Source of the DNA: Antarcticibacterium arcticum
GTDB lineage: Bacteria > Bacteroidota > Bacteroidia > Flavobacteriales > Flavobacteriaceae
Assembly (NCBI RefSeq): GCF_007993795.1
Contig: NZ_CP042476.1
Location: 1,736,001 to 1,800,000 of the forward strand
DNA: 64,000 nucleotides
Direction: 5' to 3'
Each line of letters opens with the position of its first letter. The stretch's first letter is position 1. The notes below the pieces were generated by a model, which searched no databases, had not been told where the DNA came from, and worked only from the letters and a program-made list of their open reading frames with translations. Positions 17,274-27,070 of this stretch are shown here, piece after piece. Made by a program: the position numbers and the translations under genes.

Positions 17274-17729
17274 TCACTTAGACTTTTTGTATTCAAGACC
17301 CGGCCCATCACAGGCATGATAATTACTCAACATCCTGTCACCTCTAAAATACAGCTCTTCTTTCATCCCTCCGGAATAACAACTGGCAGCAATGCTGTTA
17401 CTATTGGAAAATTCGATCTCTATTGAAAAATTAATAAGAGGATCATTAAATTGTGAATCGTTTTCTGTAATTACAAAAGTTCCCGCAGCTTCTGTCAACT
17501 CACCATCCCTTGATCTGGACTTTATAAATGTTCCATCCCGGTTAAAATTATAGGATTCCTGCCATTCCATATCTTCCCCGGTAGTTAAGGAATTTCCAAA
17601 ACTACCCGTCATTTTCACAAGATTCCACTTCCCATAAATATCCTCCTTGTTCAGGCTGATTTCATCAGCATCGGTGGAACAAGAAGATAATACAGTTGAC
17701 AGGACAAATAACAAAATAAGATTTTTCAT
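17274..17729 (-). CDS. Lipocalin-like domain lipoprotein
   Basis: A 151-residue lipoprotein. The signal peptide ends in LSSC (Cys17). The remainder has the pattern IYGKWNLVKMTG ... ESYNFNRDGTFIKSRS ... GTFVITENDS found in lipocalin-like (META/DUF4488-type) small Bacteroidota lipoproteins. Two further cysteines (AASCYSGG and YHACDGPG) could form a disulfide. No enzymatic function is evident. The gene has its own upstream spacer of 150 bases. Confidence 0.8.
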   Translation of the reverse strand: MKNLILLFVLSTVLSSCSTDADEISLNKEDIYGKWNLVKMTGSFGNSLTTGEDMEWQESYNFNRDGTFIKSRSRDGELTEAAGTFVITENDSQFNDPLINFSIEIEFSNSNSIAASCYSGGMKEELYFRGDRMLSNYHACDGPGLEYKKSK

Positions 17730-17881
17730 GAATTTCCTTTAAGATTAGAGTAATTGAGGATCAATTAAGCTTATATCTATATGACCCGAAAAAAGTAATA
17801 GGTTGCGTGAAAACTCAAACTCATTTCTGGCTAATACTGAAATATCTTTAAATCATTCTTTCTCCTTTAGACCAAATTATA

Positions 17882-18196
17882 TTAGGCCTGCCCAGTGGGG
17901 CCAAAATTTAGCGGAATTGGCGGCTGCTCATAATCCTTTATTTCTCCGTGTGATTTTTCAAATCTGTGTACATTTTCTCCCAGGGCTTTTAGCAATCTCT
18001 TCGCGTGTTGGGGAGTAAGGATAATTCGGGATTTAACTTTGCTCTTTGGGGTTCCAGGCATAATGCTCACAAAATCTACCACAAATTCTGAAACCGAATG
18101 ATTTATAATTGCAAGATTTGAATATATACCTTCCGCTACTTTTTCATCAAGTTCTATATTGATCTGTCCTTTTTTAGGTTGTTGCTCGTCGCTCAT
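17882..18196 (-). CDS. DUF3467 protein next to rpoC
   Basis: A 104-residue soluble protein of the DUF3467 family (INIELDEKVAEGIYSNLAII ... EFVVDFVSIMPG ... VKSRIILTPQHAKRLLKAL). It follows rpoC on the same strand, a neighbourhood commonly seen in Bacteroidota as far as I recall. Two hairpins lie between it and rpoC, so it needs readthrough or its own promoter. The C-terminus is Pro-rich. Function is unknown; the position suggests a role tied to transcription or translation but this is only context. Confidence 0.85.
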   Translation of the reverse strand: MSDEQQPKKGQINIELDEKVAEGIYSNLAIINHSVSEFVVDFVSIMPGTPKSKVKSRIILTPQHAKRLLKALGENVHRFEKSHGEIKDYEQPPIPLNFGPTGQA

Positions 18197-18227
18197 CTTT
18201 ATTTTTTTATCAATTAAAATTACAAAA

Positions 18228-18260
18228 AAATCCCGTCACCCCTTGTAAGGAGACGGGATT
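18228..18260 (-). terminator. Terminator hairpin upstream of the DUF3467 gene
   Basis: On the minus strand AAATCCCGTC and GACGGGATTT form a ten-pair stem followed by T7. It is 32 bases before the DUF3467 start codon. Confidence 0.88.
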
Positions 18261-18278
18261 TGAACTATTTAATAGTAA

Positions 18279-18299
18279 GGGCCGCAATCGCGGCCCTTA
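18279..18299 (-). terminator. Hairpin directly after rpoC
   Basis: AAGGGCCGC and GCGGCCCTT form a perfect nine-pair stem with a three-base loop, ten bases after the rpoC stop codon. The T run after it is weak, so it may serve as a 3'-end stabiliser ahead of the stronger terminator. Confidence 0.7.
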
Positions 18300-18308
18300 T
18301 ATTTGCTG

Positions 18309-21300
18309 TTAGTTATAATTAACTTCCTGCTTTTTCTCCAACATCTCGTCAAATTCCTCTTTGGAACCTACGATAATATGGTCATATGCTCTCATACCTG
18401 TACCTGCAGGGATCTTATGCCCAACAATTACATTCTCCTTAAGACCTTCAAGATCATCTATCTTACCTGCTACTGCAGCTTCGTTAAGTACCTTGGTAGT
18501 TTCCTGGAAGGAAGCCGCCGAGATAAAGGATTTGGTTTGAAGGGAAGCCCTTGTAATACCCTGTAGAATTGGTGTTGCAGTTGCAGCAACCGCATCTCTG
18601 GCAGTAGCAAGTTCTTTATCTTCTCTTCTTAATGAGGAGTTCTCATCTCTTAGTTCCCTAATGGTTACTATTTGACCAGGCTTTAAATTGGTAGAGTCTC
18701 CTGCATTCTCGATCACCTTCATTCCAAAGATCTTATCGTTCTCTTCGATAAAGTCAGATTTATGGATCAACTGGTTTTCAAGGAATAAGGTATCTCCTGA
18801 ATCAACAATTCTTACCTTTCTCATCATCTGGCGCACCACAACTTCAAAATGCTTGTCGTTGATCTTCACCCCTTGTAAACGATATACTTCCTGCACTTCA
18901 TTTACAAGATACTGTTGAACCGCATTTGGTCCTTTAATAGCAAGGATATCCTCCGGGGTAATAGACCCGTCAGATAACGGCATTCCTGCACGTACATAAT
19001 CGTTCTCCTGAACCAGGATCTGGTTTGAAAGTTTCACAAGATACTTCTTAACCTCTCCAAGTTTGGATTCCACAATGATCTCACGGTTACCTCTCTTGAT
19101 CTTTCCGAAGGAAATAACACCATCTATCTCACTTACTACAGCAGGATTGGAAGGGTTACGTGCTTCGAAAAGCTCGGTTACTCTTGGAAGACCACCCGTA
19201 ATATCCCCCGCTTTAGAAGATCTACGTGGTATTTTCACAAGGATCTTACCAACTTTGATCTTTTCGTCCTTGTCCACCATAAGGTGAGCTCCTACCGGTA
19301 AGTTGTAAGAACGTATTACTTCGTCTTTCTTACCTAAGATCAATAAGGTTGGGATAAGCTTCTTATTCTTGGAATCTGTAATTACTTTTTCCTGGAATCC
19401 TGTTTGCTCATCTATTTCCACCTGGTAGGTATACCCCTGATCAATATTTTCATATTTGATCTTACCTGCAAATTCTGAAATGATTACCCCGTTATATGGA
19501 TCCCACTGGCAAATAATATCATCTCTCTTCACTTCATCGCCATCGTTGATAAAGATCTGTGAACCGTAAGGAATATTGCTTGTTGTAAGCACTACACCGG
19601 TCTTTTTATCTTTCAACTTAAGTTCTGATGTTCTGGAGATCACGATATCGGTAATAGAACCATCAGGTCCTTCACCTTTTACCACTTTAAGATCTTCAAT
19701 TTCAGCGATACCATTGAATTTGGCAATAACTTTATTCTCTTCTGAAATGTTTCCTGCAATACCACCCACGTGGAAGGTACGAAGGGTAAGCTGTGTTCCA
19801 GGCTCTCCAATAGATTGAGCAGCTACAACACCTACGGCTTCTCCTCTTTGTACAAGTTTATCTGTAGAAAGGTTTCTACCGTAACACTTCACACAAATAC
19901 CTTTTTTGGCTTCACAAGTAAGTGCAGATCGTACTTCAACTGTTTCAATTGGAGCATTGGTGATCTTGGCAACAGCACTTTCAGTTATCTCCTGTCCTGA
20001 AGCTACAAGTAACTCTTCGGTAATAGGATTAAATATGTCATTTAAAGCGATTCGACCCAGGATCCTTTCACCAAGTGATTCCACGATCTCATCATTCTTT
20101 TTAAGCGGTGCTACTTCAACTCCACGCAGGGTTCCACAATCCTCTTCGTTTACAATTACATCTTGTGAAACATCTACAAGCCTACGGGTTAAGTACCCGG
20201 CATCTGCAGTTTTAAGTGCGGTATCGGCAAGACCTTTACGTGCACCGTGAGTAGAGATAAAGTATTCAAGAATCGAAAGACCTTCCTTAAAGTTGGAAAG
20301 AATAGGGTTCTCAATAATTTCACCACCACCTGAACTTGATTTTTTAGGCTTGGCCATAAGACCACGCATCCCCGTTAACTGACGGATCTGTTCTTTAGAT
20401 CCCCTTGCTCCGGAGTCAAGCATCATATATACAGAGTTGAATCCCTGGTTATCCTCACGAATACGCTTCATTGCCAACTCGGTTAGACCTGCGTTGGTTG
20501 ATGTCCAGATATCGATAACCTGGTTGTAACGTTCGTTGTTAGTAATAAGACCCATATTATAGTTTCCTATAATAGCTTCAACCTGCTCATTTGCATCGGC
20601 GATCATTGCACCTTTTTCTTCAGGGATAATAATATCACCTAAAGAGAAGGAAAGACCACCTGTATATGCAAACTTATATCCAAGATCCTTAATATTATCA
20701 AGGAAGGCCGCAGTTTCGGCTACGCTAGTAGCTTTTAATACACGTCCAATGATGTCCCTAAGGGATTTCTTGGTCAATACCTCATTGATATATCCGGCTT
20801 CTTCCGGTACAGATTCATTAAACAGAACCCTACCTACTGTAGTCTCAATGATTTGTGTTGTAAGAACACCTTCTTCGTTAAAATCTTTAGCGCGTATTTT
20901 GATCACCGCGTTAAGGTCAACTTTCTTTTCATTATAAGCGATCACAACCTCTTCAGCCGAGTAAAACGTAAGACCCTGGCCTTTAATTTTTACTTCATCT
21001 GTAGAAACCCTTGGCTTGGTCATATAGTAAAGACCAAGCACCATATCCTGAGATGGAACCGTAATTGGGGAACCATTTGCAGGGTTAAGGATGTTGTGAG
21101 AACCAAGCATTAATAACTGAGCTTCCAGAATTGCTTCCGGCCCAAGTGGCAGGTGAACCGCCATTTGATCCCCATCGAAATCGGCGTTGAATGCAGTACA
21201 CGCAAGTGGGTGTAACTGTATCGCTTTCCCTTCAATAAGTTTTGGCTGGAATGCCTGGATACCTAACCTGTGTAATGTAGGGGCCCTGTTAAGCAATACA

Positions 21301-22610
21301 GGATGTCCTTTAAGAACGTTCTCTAAAATATCCCATACTACCGGTTCTTTTTTATCTATGATCTTCTTGGCCGACTTTACAGTCTTTACAATACCTCTTT
21401 CGATCAACTTACGTATTACGAACGGCTTGTAAAGTTCTGCAGCCATATCCTTAGGAAGACCACACTCAAACATTTTTAATTCAGGTCCTACAACAATTAC
21501 AGAACGTGCCGAATAATCCACACGCTTACCAAGCAGGTTTTGACGGAAACGCCCTTGTTTTCCTTTTAAGGAATCTGAAAGGGATTTCAACGGCCTGTTG
21601 GAATCTGTTTTTACTGCCGAAGATTTTCTTGTGTTATCGAACAACGAATCCACAGCTTCCTGCAACATACGTTTTTCGTTACGAAGAATTACTTCAGGAG
21701 CTTTGATCTCCATTAACCTTTTTAGACGGTTGTTACGAATAATAACACGACGGTAAAGGTCATTTAAATCTGAAGTCGCAAAACGTCCACCATCAAGAGG
21801 CACCAATGGCCTAAGTTCAGGAGGAGTAATTGGAATTACCTTCATGATCATCCACTCAGGAAGGTTTTCCCTGTTCTTGTTGGCGTCACGCAGGGATTCA
21901 ACAACCTGAAGTCTCTTAAGAGCTTCAGTCTTACGTTGTTTTGAAGTTTCGTGGTTTGCTTTGTGTCTAAGGTCGTAAGAAAGCTCATTAAGATCTATTC
22001 TTCTCAACAGGTCAATAAGACACTCGGCACCCATTTTTGCAATGAACTTGTTAGGATCTGTATCCTCAAGGTATTGGTTTTCCTGCGGAAGGGTATCCAG
22101 AATATCAAGATATTCCTCCTCTGTAAGGAAGTCCATCTTTTTAAGTTGTTCACCTTCGGCATTTTTTGCAATACCTGCCTGGATCACTACATATCTTTCG
22201 TAGTAGATGATCATATCAAGTTTCTTGGAAGGTAATCCAAGAAGGTAACCAATTTTGTTTGGCAATGAACGGAAATACCAGATGTGTGCCACAGGAACTA
22301 CCAAATTGATATGTCCCACACGGTCACGACGTACTTTCTTTTCTGTCACCTCTACCCCACAACGGTCACAAACAATTCCCTTGTAACGTATTCTCTTATA
22401 CTTTCCACAGGCACATTCGTAATCCTTTACAGGACCAAAAATTCGCTCACAGAATAATCCGTCACGCTCCGGTTTGTGCGTACGGTAGTTAATAGTTTCA
22501 GGCTTTAGAACTTCCCCGCGAGACTCTGCCAAAATGGACTCGGGTGAAGCTAAACCTATCGAGATCTTATTAAATCTCTTTTCTGTAGTATGTTCATTAT
22601 TTCTAGCCAT
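18309..22610 (-). CDS. rpoC: RNA polymerase beta' subunit
   Basis: The 1433-residue beta' subunit. The N-terminal zinc site is CACGKYKRIRYKG...CDRCG, the catalytic Mg motif is NADFDGDQM, the second zinc site is CEAKKGICVKCYG, and the trigger-loop/bridge regions (GSRGSKEQIRQLTGMRG-like and AAQSIGEPGTQLTLRTFH) are intact. The start is set at MARNNEHTTEKRF; a frame extending 21 codons further is not supported. It follows rpoB by 81 bases that contain a hairpin. It ends the rplKAJL-rpoBC transcription unit. Confidence 0.99.
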   Translation of the reverse strand: MARNNEHTTEKRFNKISIGLASPESILAESRGEVLKPETINYRTHKPERDGLFCERIFGPVKDYECACGKYKRIRYKGIVCDRCGVEVTEKKVRRDRVGHINLVVPVAHIWYFRSLPNKIGYLLGLPSKKLDMIIYYERYVVIQAGIAKNAEGEQLKKMDFLTEEEYLDILDTLPQENQYLEDTDPNKFIAKMGAECLIDLLRRIDLNELSYDLRHKANHETSKQRKTEALKRLQVVESLRDANKNRENLPEWMIMKVIPITPPELRPLVPLDGGRFATSDLNDLYRRVIIRNNRLKRLMEIKAPEVILRNEKRMLQEAVDSLFDNTRKSSAVKTDSNRPLKSLSDSLKGKQGRFRQNLLGKRVDYSARSVIVVGPELKMFECGLPKDMAAELYKPFVIRKLIERGIVKTVKSAKKIIDKKEPVVWDILENVLKGHPVLLNRAPTLHRLGIQAFQPKLIEGKAIQLHPLACTAFNADFDGDQMAVHLPLGPEAILEAQLLMLGSHNILNPANGSPITVPSQDMVLGLYYMTKPRVSTDEVKIKGQGLTFYSAEEVVIAYNEKKVDLNAVIKIRAKDFNEEGVLTTQIIETTVGRVLFNESVPEEAGYINEVLTKKSLRDIIGRVLKATSVAETAAFLDNIKDLGYKFAYTGGLSFSLGDIIIPEEKGAMIADANEQVEAIIGNYNMGLITNNERYNQVIDIWTSTNAGLTELAMKRIREDNQGFNSVYMMLDSGARGSKEQIRQLTGMRGLMAKPKKSSSGGGEIIENPILSNFKEGLSILEYFISTHGARKGLADTALKTADAGYLTRRLVDVSQDVIVNEEDCGTLRGVEVAPLKKNDEIVESLGERILGRIALNDIFNPITEELLVASGQEITESAVAKITNAPIETVEVRSALTCEAKKGICVKCYGRNLSTDKLVQRGEAVGVVAAQSIGEPGTQLTLRTFHVGGIAGNISEENKVIAKFNGIAEIEDLKVVKGEGPDGSITDIVISRTSELKLKDKKTGVVLTTSNIPYGSQIFINDGDEVKRDDIICQWDPYNGVIISEFAGKIKYENIDQGYTYQVEIDEQTGFQEKVITDSKNKKLIPTLLILGKKDEVIRSYNLPVGAHLMVDKDEKIKVGKILVKIPRRSSKAGDITGGLPRVTELFEARNPSNPAVVSEIDGVISFGKIKRGNREIIVESKLGEVKKYLVKLSNQILVQENDYVRAGMPLSDGSITPEDILAIKGPNAVQQYLVNEVQEVYRLQGVKINDKHFEVVVRQMMRKVRIVDSGDTLFLENQLIHKSDFIEENDKIFGMKVIENAGDSTNLKPGQIVTIRELRDENSSLRREDKELATARDAVAATATPILQGITRASLQTKSFISAASFQETTKVLNEAAVAGKIDDLEGLKENVIVGHKIPAGTGMRAYDHIIVGSKEEFDEMLEKKQEVNYN

Positions 22611-22653
22611 AATAATCTGTGCTGCTATAATTATTGTGAAAAATCTGCTTGAG

Positions 22654-22679
22654 AAAGGGATACCCGGGGGCATCCCTTT
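22654..22679 (-). other. Hairpin between rpoB and rpoC
   Basis: AAAGGGAT and ATCCCTTT pair around a GC-rich centre in the 81-base rpoB-rpoC spacer. There is no T run after it on the minus strand, so an RNA-processing or stabilising role is likelier than termination. Confidence 0.6.
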
Positions 22680-22691
22680 ACAGGCAGCTTT

Positions 22692-25600
22692 TTATTCTTC
22701 TAATCTTATATCCAATCCTAGTCCTTTCAATTCGTGCATTAACACGTTGAAAGATTCAGGTAATCCCGGTTCCGGCATTGGTTCACCTTTAACGATCGCC
22801 TCATATGTCTTGGCTCTACCTATAACATCATCAGATTTTACGGTTAAAATCTCACGCAGGGTTGCAGATGCTCCATAAGCTTCCAGTGCCCAAACTTCCA
22901 TCTCTCCAAAACGCTGACCACCAAATTGTGCTTTACCACCAAGAGGTTGTTGTGTAATAAGAGAGTACGGTCCAATGGAACGCGCGTGCATCTTATCATC
23001 GATCATATGTCCTAATTTCAACATATAGATCACACCCACAGTTGCAGCCTGGTCAAAACGGTCTCCGGTACCTCCATCATATAAATGTGTATGTCCAAAG
23101 CGCGGTACTCCGGCTTCATCTGTAAGCTCATTTATTTGATCTAAGGTTGCACCGTCAAAAATTGGAGTAGCATATTTTCTACCCAATTGTTGTCCTGCCC
23201 ATCCTAATACAGTTTCATAGATCTGTCCAATGTTCATCCTTGAAGGTACACCCAGTGGGTTAAGTACGATATCTACAGGAGTTCCATCTTCAAGGAAAGG
23301 CATATCTTCCTGGCGAACAATACGGGCAACAATACCCTTGTTACCGTGACGACCCGCCATTTTATCACCTACTTTTAGCTTTCTCTTCTTGGCAACATAG
23401 ATTTTTGCCAATTTGATAATTCCTGCAGGTAATTCATCTCCAACAGAGATGGTGAATTTTTCCCTTCTAAGGTTACCCTGAAGGTCATTTTCCTTGATTT
23501 TATAATTATGGATAAGATTTGCAACCAGTTTATTCAGGTGATCATCTGTAGTCCAGGTTCCTTGTGTAAGGTGGATATAATCATCTACAGCGTTAAGCAT
23601 TTTTAGAGTGAACTTCTTACCTTTTGGCAATACTTCTTCTCCAAGATCATTTTGAACTCCCTGTGCAGTCTTCCCACCAACAATAGCAAAAAGTTTATCT
23701 ACAAGTTCTGCTTTAAGAACAGCAAATTTTGCATCATACTTCTTGTCAAGTGCCGCTACATCTTCTTTATCCTGAACGCGTTTGCGCTTATCCTTTACCG
23801 CACGGGCAAAAAGTTTCTTGTTAATTACAACACCACTTAGAGAAGGGTGAGCTTTTAACGAAGCATCTTTTACGTCTCCAGCTTTATCTCCAAAGATCGC
23901 TCTAAGAAGTTTCTCCTCAGGAGTTGGATCGCTTTCACCTTTAGGAGTAATCTTCCCAATAAGGATATCACCAGGCTTAACTTCAGCTCCAATTCTTATC
24001 ATACCGTTCTCGTCAAGGTCTTTTGTAGCCTCTTCAGAAACGTTTGGAATATCGTTTGTCAATTCTTCGTTACCCAATTTGGTATCCCGAACTTCCAGTG
24101 AATATTCATCAATATGGATAGAAGTGAAAATATCTTCTCTTACAACTCTTTCAGAAATTACAATTGCATCCTCAAAGTTGTATCCTTTCCACGGCATGAA
24201 GGCAACCTTCATGTTACGTCCCAGTGCAAGTTCACCTGCCTCGGTTGCATACCCCTGGCAAAGAACCTGTCCTTTGGTCACCCTGTCACCTATACGCACA
24301 ATTGGCCTAAGGTTTATAGAGGTTCCCTGGTTGGTTTTTCTAAATTTAATTAATTCGTAGGTTTTTGAATCGCTTTCAAAACTTACCATTCTCTCTTCCT
24401 CTGTACGGTCGTATTTAATGGTAATTCTTTCAGCATCAACATATTCTACAACTCCGGGTCCTTCAGCATTTATCAAAACACGGGAATCTGTAGCTACAGC
24501 TCTTTCAAGACCTGTTCCTACAATAGGAGATTCAGCTCTTAATAAAGGTACAGCCTGACGCATCATGTTTGATCCCATCAACGCCCTGTTCGCATCATCG
24601 TGCTCAAGGAACGGGATAAGGGATGCCGAAATAGAAGAGATCTGGTTAGGTGCAACATCAATATAATGGATCTCCTTTGGATCCACTACCGGGAAGTCAC
24701 CTTCCATACGCGCAATTACCTTATCTGAATCTATTGTTCCATCATCAGTCAAAGGAATATTCGCCTGTGCGATCTTCTTGTCTTCTTCTTCTTCAGCACT
24801 TAAATAAAAGGAAGGTTTAGAGAAATCAATCTTCCCCTCTGTTACTGTTCGGTAAGGAGTTTCAATGAATCCCATCCCGTTCACCTTTGCAAAAACTGCA
24901 AGTGAGGAGATAAGACCAATGTTTGGTCCCTCAGGAGTTTCAATAGGACAAAGTCTTCCGTAGTGCGTATAGTGAACGTCACGTACCTCAAACCCAGCAC
25001 GTTCTCTTGAAAGTCCACCTGGTCCTAATGCCGAAAGTCTACGTTTGTGCGTGATCTCTGCCAGTGGATTTGTTTGATCCATGAACTGAGATAACTGGTT
25101 GGTTCCAAAGAACGAGTTGATCACAGAAGACAGGGTCTTTGCGTTGATCAAATCTATTGGGGTAAATACCTCGTTGTCACGTACATTCATACGCTCACGA
25201 ATGGTACGGGCCATACGGGCCAAACCAACACCAAATTGCTGAGAAAGTTGCTCTCCTACTGTTCTAACACGACGGTTAGACAAGTGATCAATATCATCAA
25301 TCTCTGCTTTTGAGTTAATTAACTCTATTAAATATTTTACAATGGTAATGATGTCTTCACGGGTAAGCACCTGCTTATCCATTCCAATATCAAGACCAAG
25401 TTTCTTGTTCATTCTGTATCGTCCTACTTCACCTAAACTGTAACGTTGGTCACTAAAGAACAATTTGTCTATTATACCACGTGCAGTTTCCTCATCGGGC
25501 GGCTCTGCATTACGCAGCTGGCGGTAGATGTGCTCAACAGCCTCTTTTTCAGAGTTTGTTGGATCCTTTTGCAGGGTATTGTGAATAATAGCGTAATCTC

Positions 25601-26504
25601 CGGTAGAATTATCCTCTTTGTGAAGAAGAATGGTCTTTGTTCCGGTTTCAAGGATCTCCTCGATGTGGTCCTTATCAAGTTCAGTATCACGGTCAAGAAT
25701 GATCTCGTTACGTTCAATTGAAACAACCTCACCAGTATCTTCATCAACGAAATCTTCATACCAGGTGTTCAATACACGCGCAGCCAGTTTACGGCCTAAA
25801 ACTTTTTTAAGTCCTGTTTTAGAAACTTTTACTTCCTCAGCAAGGTCAAAGATCTCAAGGATATCCTTATCTCTCTCAAAACCAATAGCACGGAAAAGTG
25901 TAGTAACAGGTAATTTTTTCTTTCTATCGATATACGCATACATCACGTTGTTTATATCGGTAGCGAACTCTATCCAGGATCCTTTAAAAGGAATAATTCT
26001 GGCAGAGTATAACTTGGTTCCATTTGCATGGAAAGACTGTCCAAAGAATACACCGGGGGAACGATGTAATTGTGAAACCACAACTCTCTCTGCACCGTTG
26101 ATGCAAAAAGTACCACTAGGGGTCATGTAAGGAATGGTTCCAAGGTAAACATCTTGTACAATGGTTTCGAAATCTTCGTGTTCCGGATCTGTACAATATA
26201 GTTTTAAGCGGGCTTTAAGCGGTACGCTATAAGTCAAACCACGTTCGATACATTCCTGGATGGAATATCTTGGCGGGTCCACAAAGTAATCCAGAAATTC
26301 TAATACGAATTGATTACGGGTGTCTGTAATAGGAAAGTTTTCCATGAAGGTATTATAGAGACCCTCATCTCCCCTTTCTTCTGATTTTGTTTCTAGTTGA
26401 AAGAAATCCTGAAATGACTTGATCTGTACGTCCAGAAAGTCAGGATAATCAGGTTTGTTCTTTACAGAAGAGAAATTCAATCTTTCAGTTTGCGTTGCTA
26501 ACAT
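22692..26504 (-). CDS. rpoB: RNA polymerase beta subunit
   Basis: The 1270-residue beta subunit. The rifampicin-binding cluster (about residues 475-520; QLSQFMDQTNPL, THKRRLSALGPGG) has the usual susceptible residues (Asp in MDQ, His and Arg in THKRR, Ser in LSAL). Further hallmarks are RLCPIETPEGPNIGL, the lysines in KVGDKMAGRHGNKG and the C-terminal GGKAQFGGQRFGEMEVWALE. The ATG at MLATQTERLNF is used because the codon before it is TTG. It lies 130 bases downstream of rplL, across a long hairpin. Confidence 0.99.
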   Translation of the reverse strand: MLATQTERLNFSSVKNKPDYPDFLDVQIKSFQDFFQLETKSEERGDEGLYNTFMENFPITDTRNQFVLEFLDYFVDPPRYSIQECIERGLTYSVPLKARLKLYCTDPEHEDFETIVQDVYLGTIPYMTPSGTFCINGAERVVVSQLHRSPGVFFGQSFHANGTKLYSARIIPFKGSWIEFATDINNVMYAYIDRKKKLPVTTLFRAIGFERDKDILEIFDLAEEVKVSKTGLKKVLGRKLAARVLNTWYEDFVDEDTGEVVSIERNEIILDRDTELDKDHIEEILETGTKTILLHKEDNSTGDYAIIHNTLQKDPTNSEKEAVEHIYRQLRNAEPPDEETARGIIDKLFFSDQRYSLGEVGRYRMNKKLGLDIGMDKQVLTREDIITIVKYLIELINSKAEIDDIDHLSNRRVRTVGEQLSQQFGVGLARMARTIRERMNVRDNEVFTPIDLINAKTLSSVINSFFGTNQLSQFMDQTNPLAEITHKRRLSALGPGGLSRERAGFEVRDVHYTHYGRLCPIETPEGPNIGLISSLAVFAKVNGMGFIETPYRTVTEGKIDFSKPSFYLSAEEEEDKKIAQANIPLTDDGTIDSDKVIARMEGDFPVVDPKEIHYIDVAPNQISSISASLIPFLEHDDANRALMGSNMMRQAVPLLRAESPIVGTGLERAVATDSRVLINAEGPGVVEYVDAERITIKYDRTEEERMVSFESDSKTYELIKFRKTNQGTSINLRPIVRIGDRVTKGQVLCQGYATEAGELALGRNMKVAFMPWKGYNFEDAIVISERVVREDIFTSIHIDEYSLEVRDTKLGNEELTNDIPNVSEEATKDLDENGMIRIGAEVKPGDILIGKITPKGESDPTPEEKLLRAIFGDKAGDVKDASLKAHPSLSGVVINKKLFARAVKDKRKRVQDKEDVAALDKKYDAKFAVLKAELVDKLFAIVGGKTAQGVQNDLGEEVLPKGKKFTLKMLNAVDDYIHLTQGTWTTDDHLNKLVANLIHNYKIKENDLQGNLRREKFTISVGDELPAGIIKLAKIYVAKKRKLKVGDKMAGRHGNKGIVARIVRQEDMPFLEDGTPVDIVLNPLGVPSRMNIGQIYETVLGWAGQQLGRKYATPIFDGATLDQINELTDEAGVPRFGHTHLYDGGTGDRFDQAATVGVIYMLKLGHMIDDKMHARSIGPYSLITQQPLGGKAQFGGQRFGEMEVWALEAYGASATLREILTVKSDDVIGRAKTYEAIVKGEPMPEPGLPESFNVLMHELKGLGLDIRLEE

Positions 26505-26575
26505 CAATGGACGGAATTATATTTATATATAAAAAAATGGGCGCGTTATAAACTTAAACTTTATATACGCAAAAG

Positions 26576-26613
26576 GGTTTAGACCTTCAGGAGAGTATCC
26601 TGAGGTCTAAACC
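26576..26613 (-). promoter_or_regulatory. Long hairpin between rplL and rpoB (probable attenuator or processing site)
   Basis: Arms 26576-26592 and 26598-26613 pair over 16 positions with a single bulged base and a five-base loop. On the minus strand only four T follow, so termination would be partial. E. coli also has an attenuator and an RNase III site in this spacer. Confidence 0.7.
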
Positions 26614-26634
26614 TAAATGTATTGCTTGTTAAGC

Positions 26635-27012
26635 TTATTTAAGCTCAACCTCGGCTCCTGCTTCTTCTAATTGCGTTTTTAGTGCATTTGCTTCGTCTTT
26701 AGAAACACCTTCTTTAACTGGACGTGGAGCATTGTCTACCAATTCTTTTGCGTCTTTAAGACCAAGACCGGTAAGCTCTTTTACCAATTTAACTACCGCA
26801 AGCTTAGAAGCTCCAGCTGCTTTAAGAACTACATCAAATTCAGTTTGCTCTTCAGCGGCTTCTTCACCACCACCGGCAGCAGCACCACCAGCTACTACTG
26901 CAGCTGCAGCAGGCTCGATACCATACTCGTCTTTTAATATAGCGGCTAATTCATTAACCTCTTTTACGGTTAAGTTAACCAATTGTTCTGCGAAATCTTT
27001 TAAATCTGCCAT
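26635..27012 (-). CDS. rplL: 50S ribosomal protein L7/L12
   Basis: The 125-residue stalk protein that recruits translational GTPases. The N-terminal dimerisation helix region, an Ala/Gly/Glu-rich hinge at about residues 36-55 (AAAAVVAGGAAAGGGEEAA) and the C-terminal factor-binding domain (EFDVVLKAAGASKLAVVKLV, GLGLKDAKELVD) are in order. It follows rplJ by 58 bases within the rplKAJL-rpoBC unit. The 130-base spacer to rpoB carries a hairpin. Confidence 0.99.
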   Translation of the reverse strand: MADLKDFAEQLVNLTVKEVNELAAILKDEYGIEPAAAAVVAGGAAAGGGEEAAEEQTEFDVVLKAAGASKLAVVKLVKELTGLGLKDAKELVDNAPRPVKEGVSKDEANALKTQLEEAGAEVELK

Positions 27013-27070
27013 TTTCTATCGTTTTAAAATGTTCTTTGTTATAAATAATTATTAATAGTGCGCTTATTGA

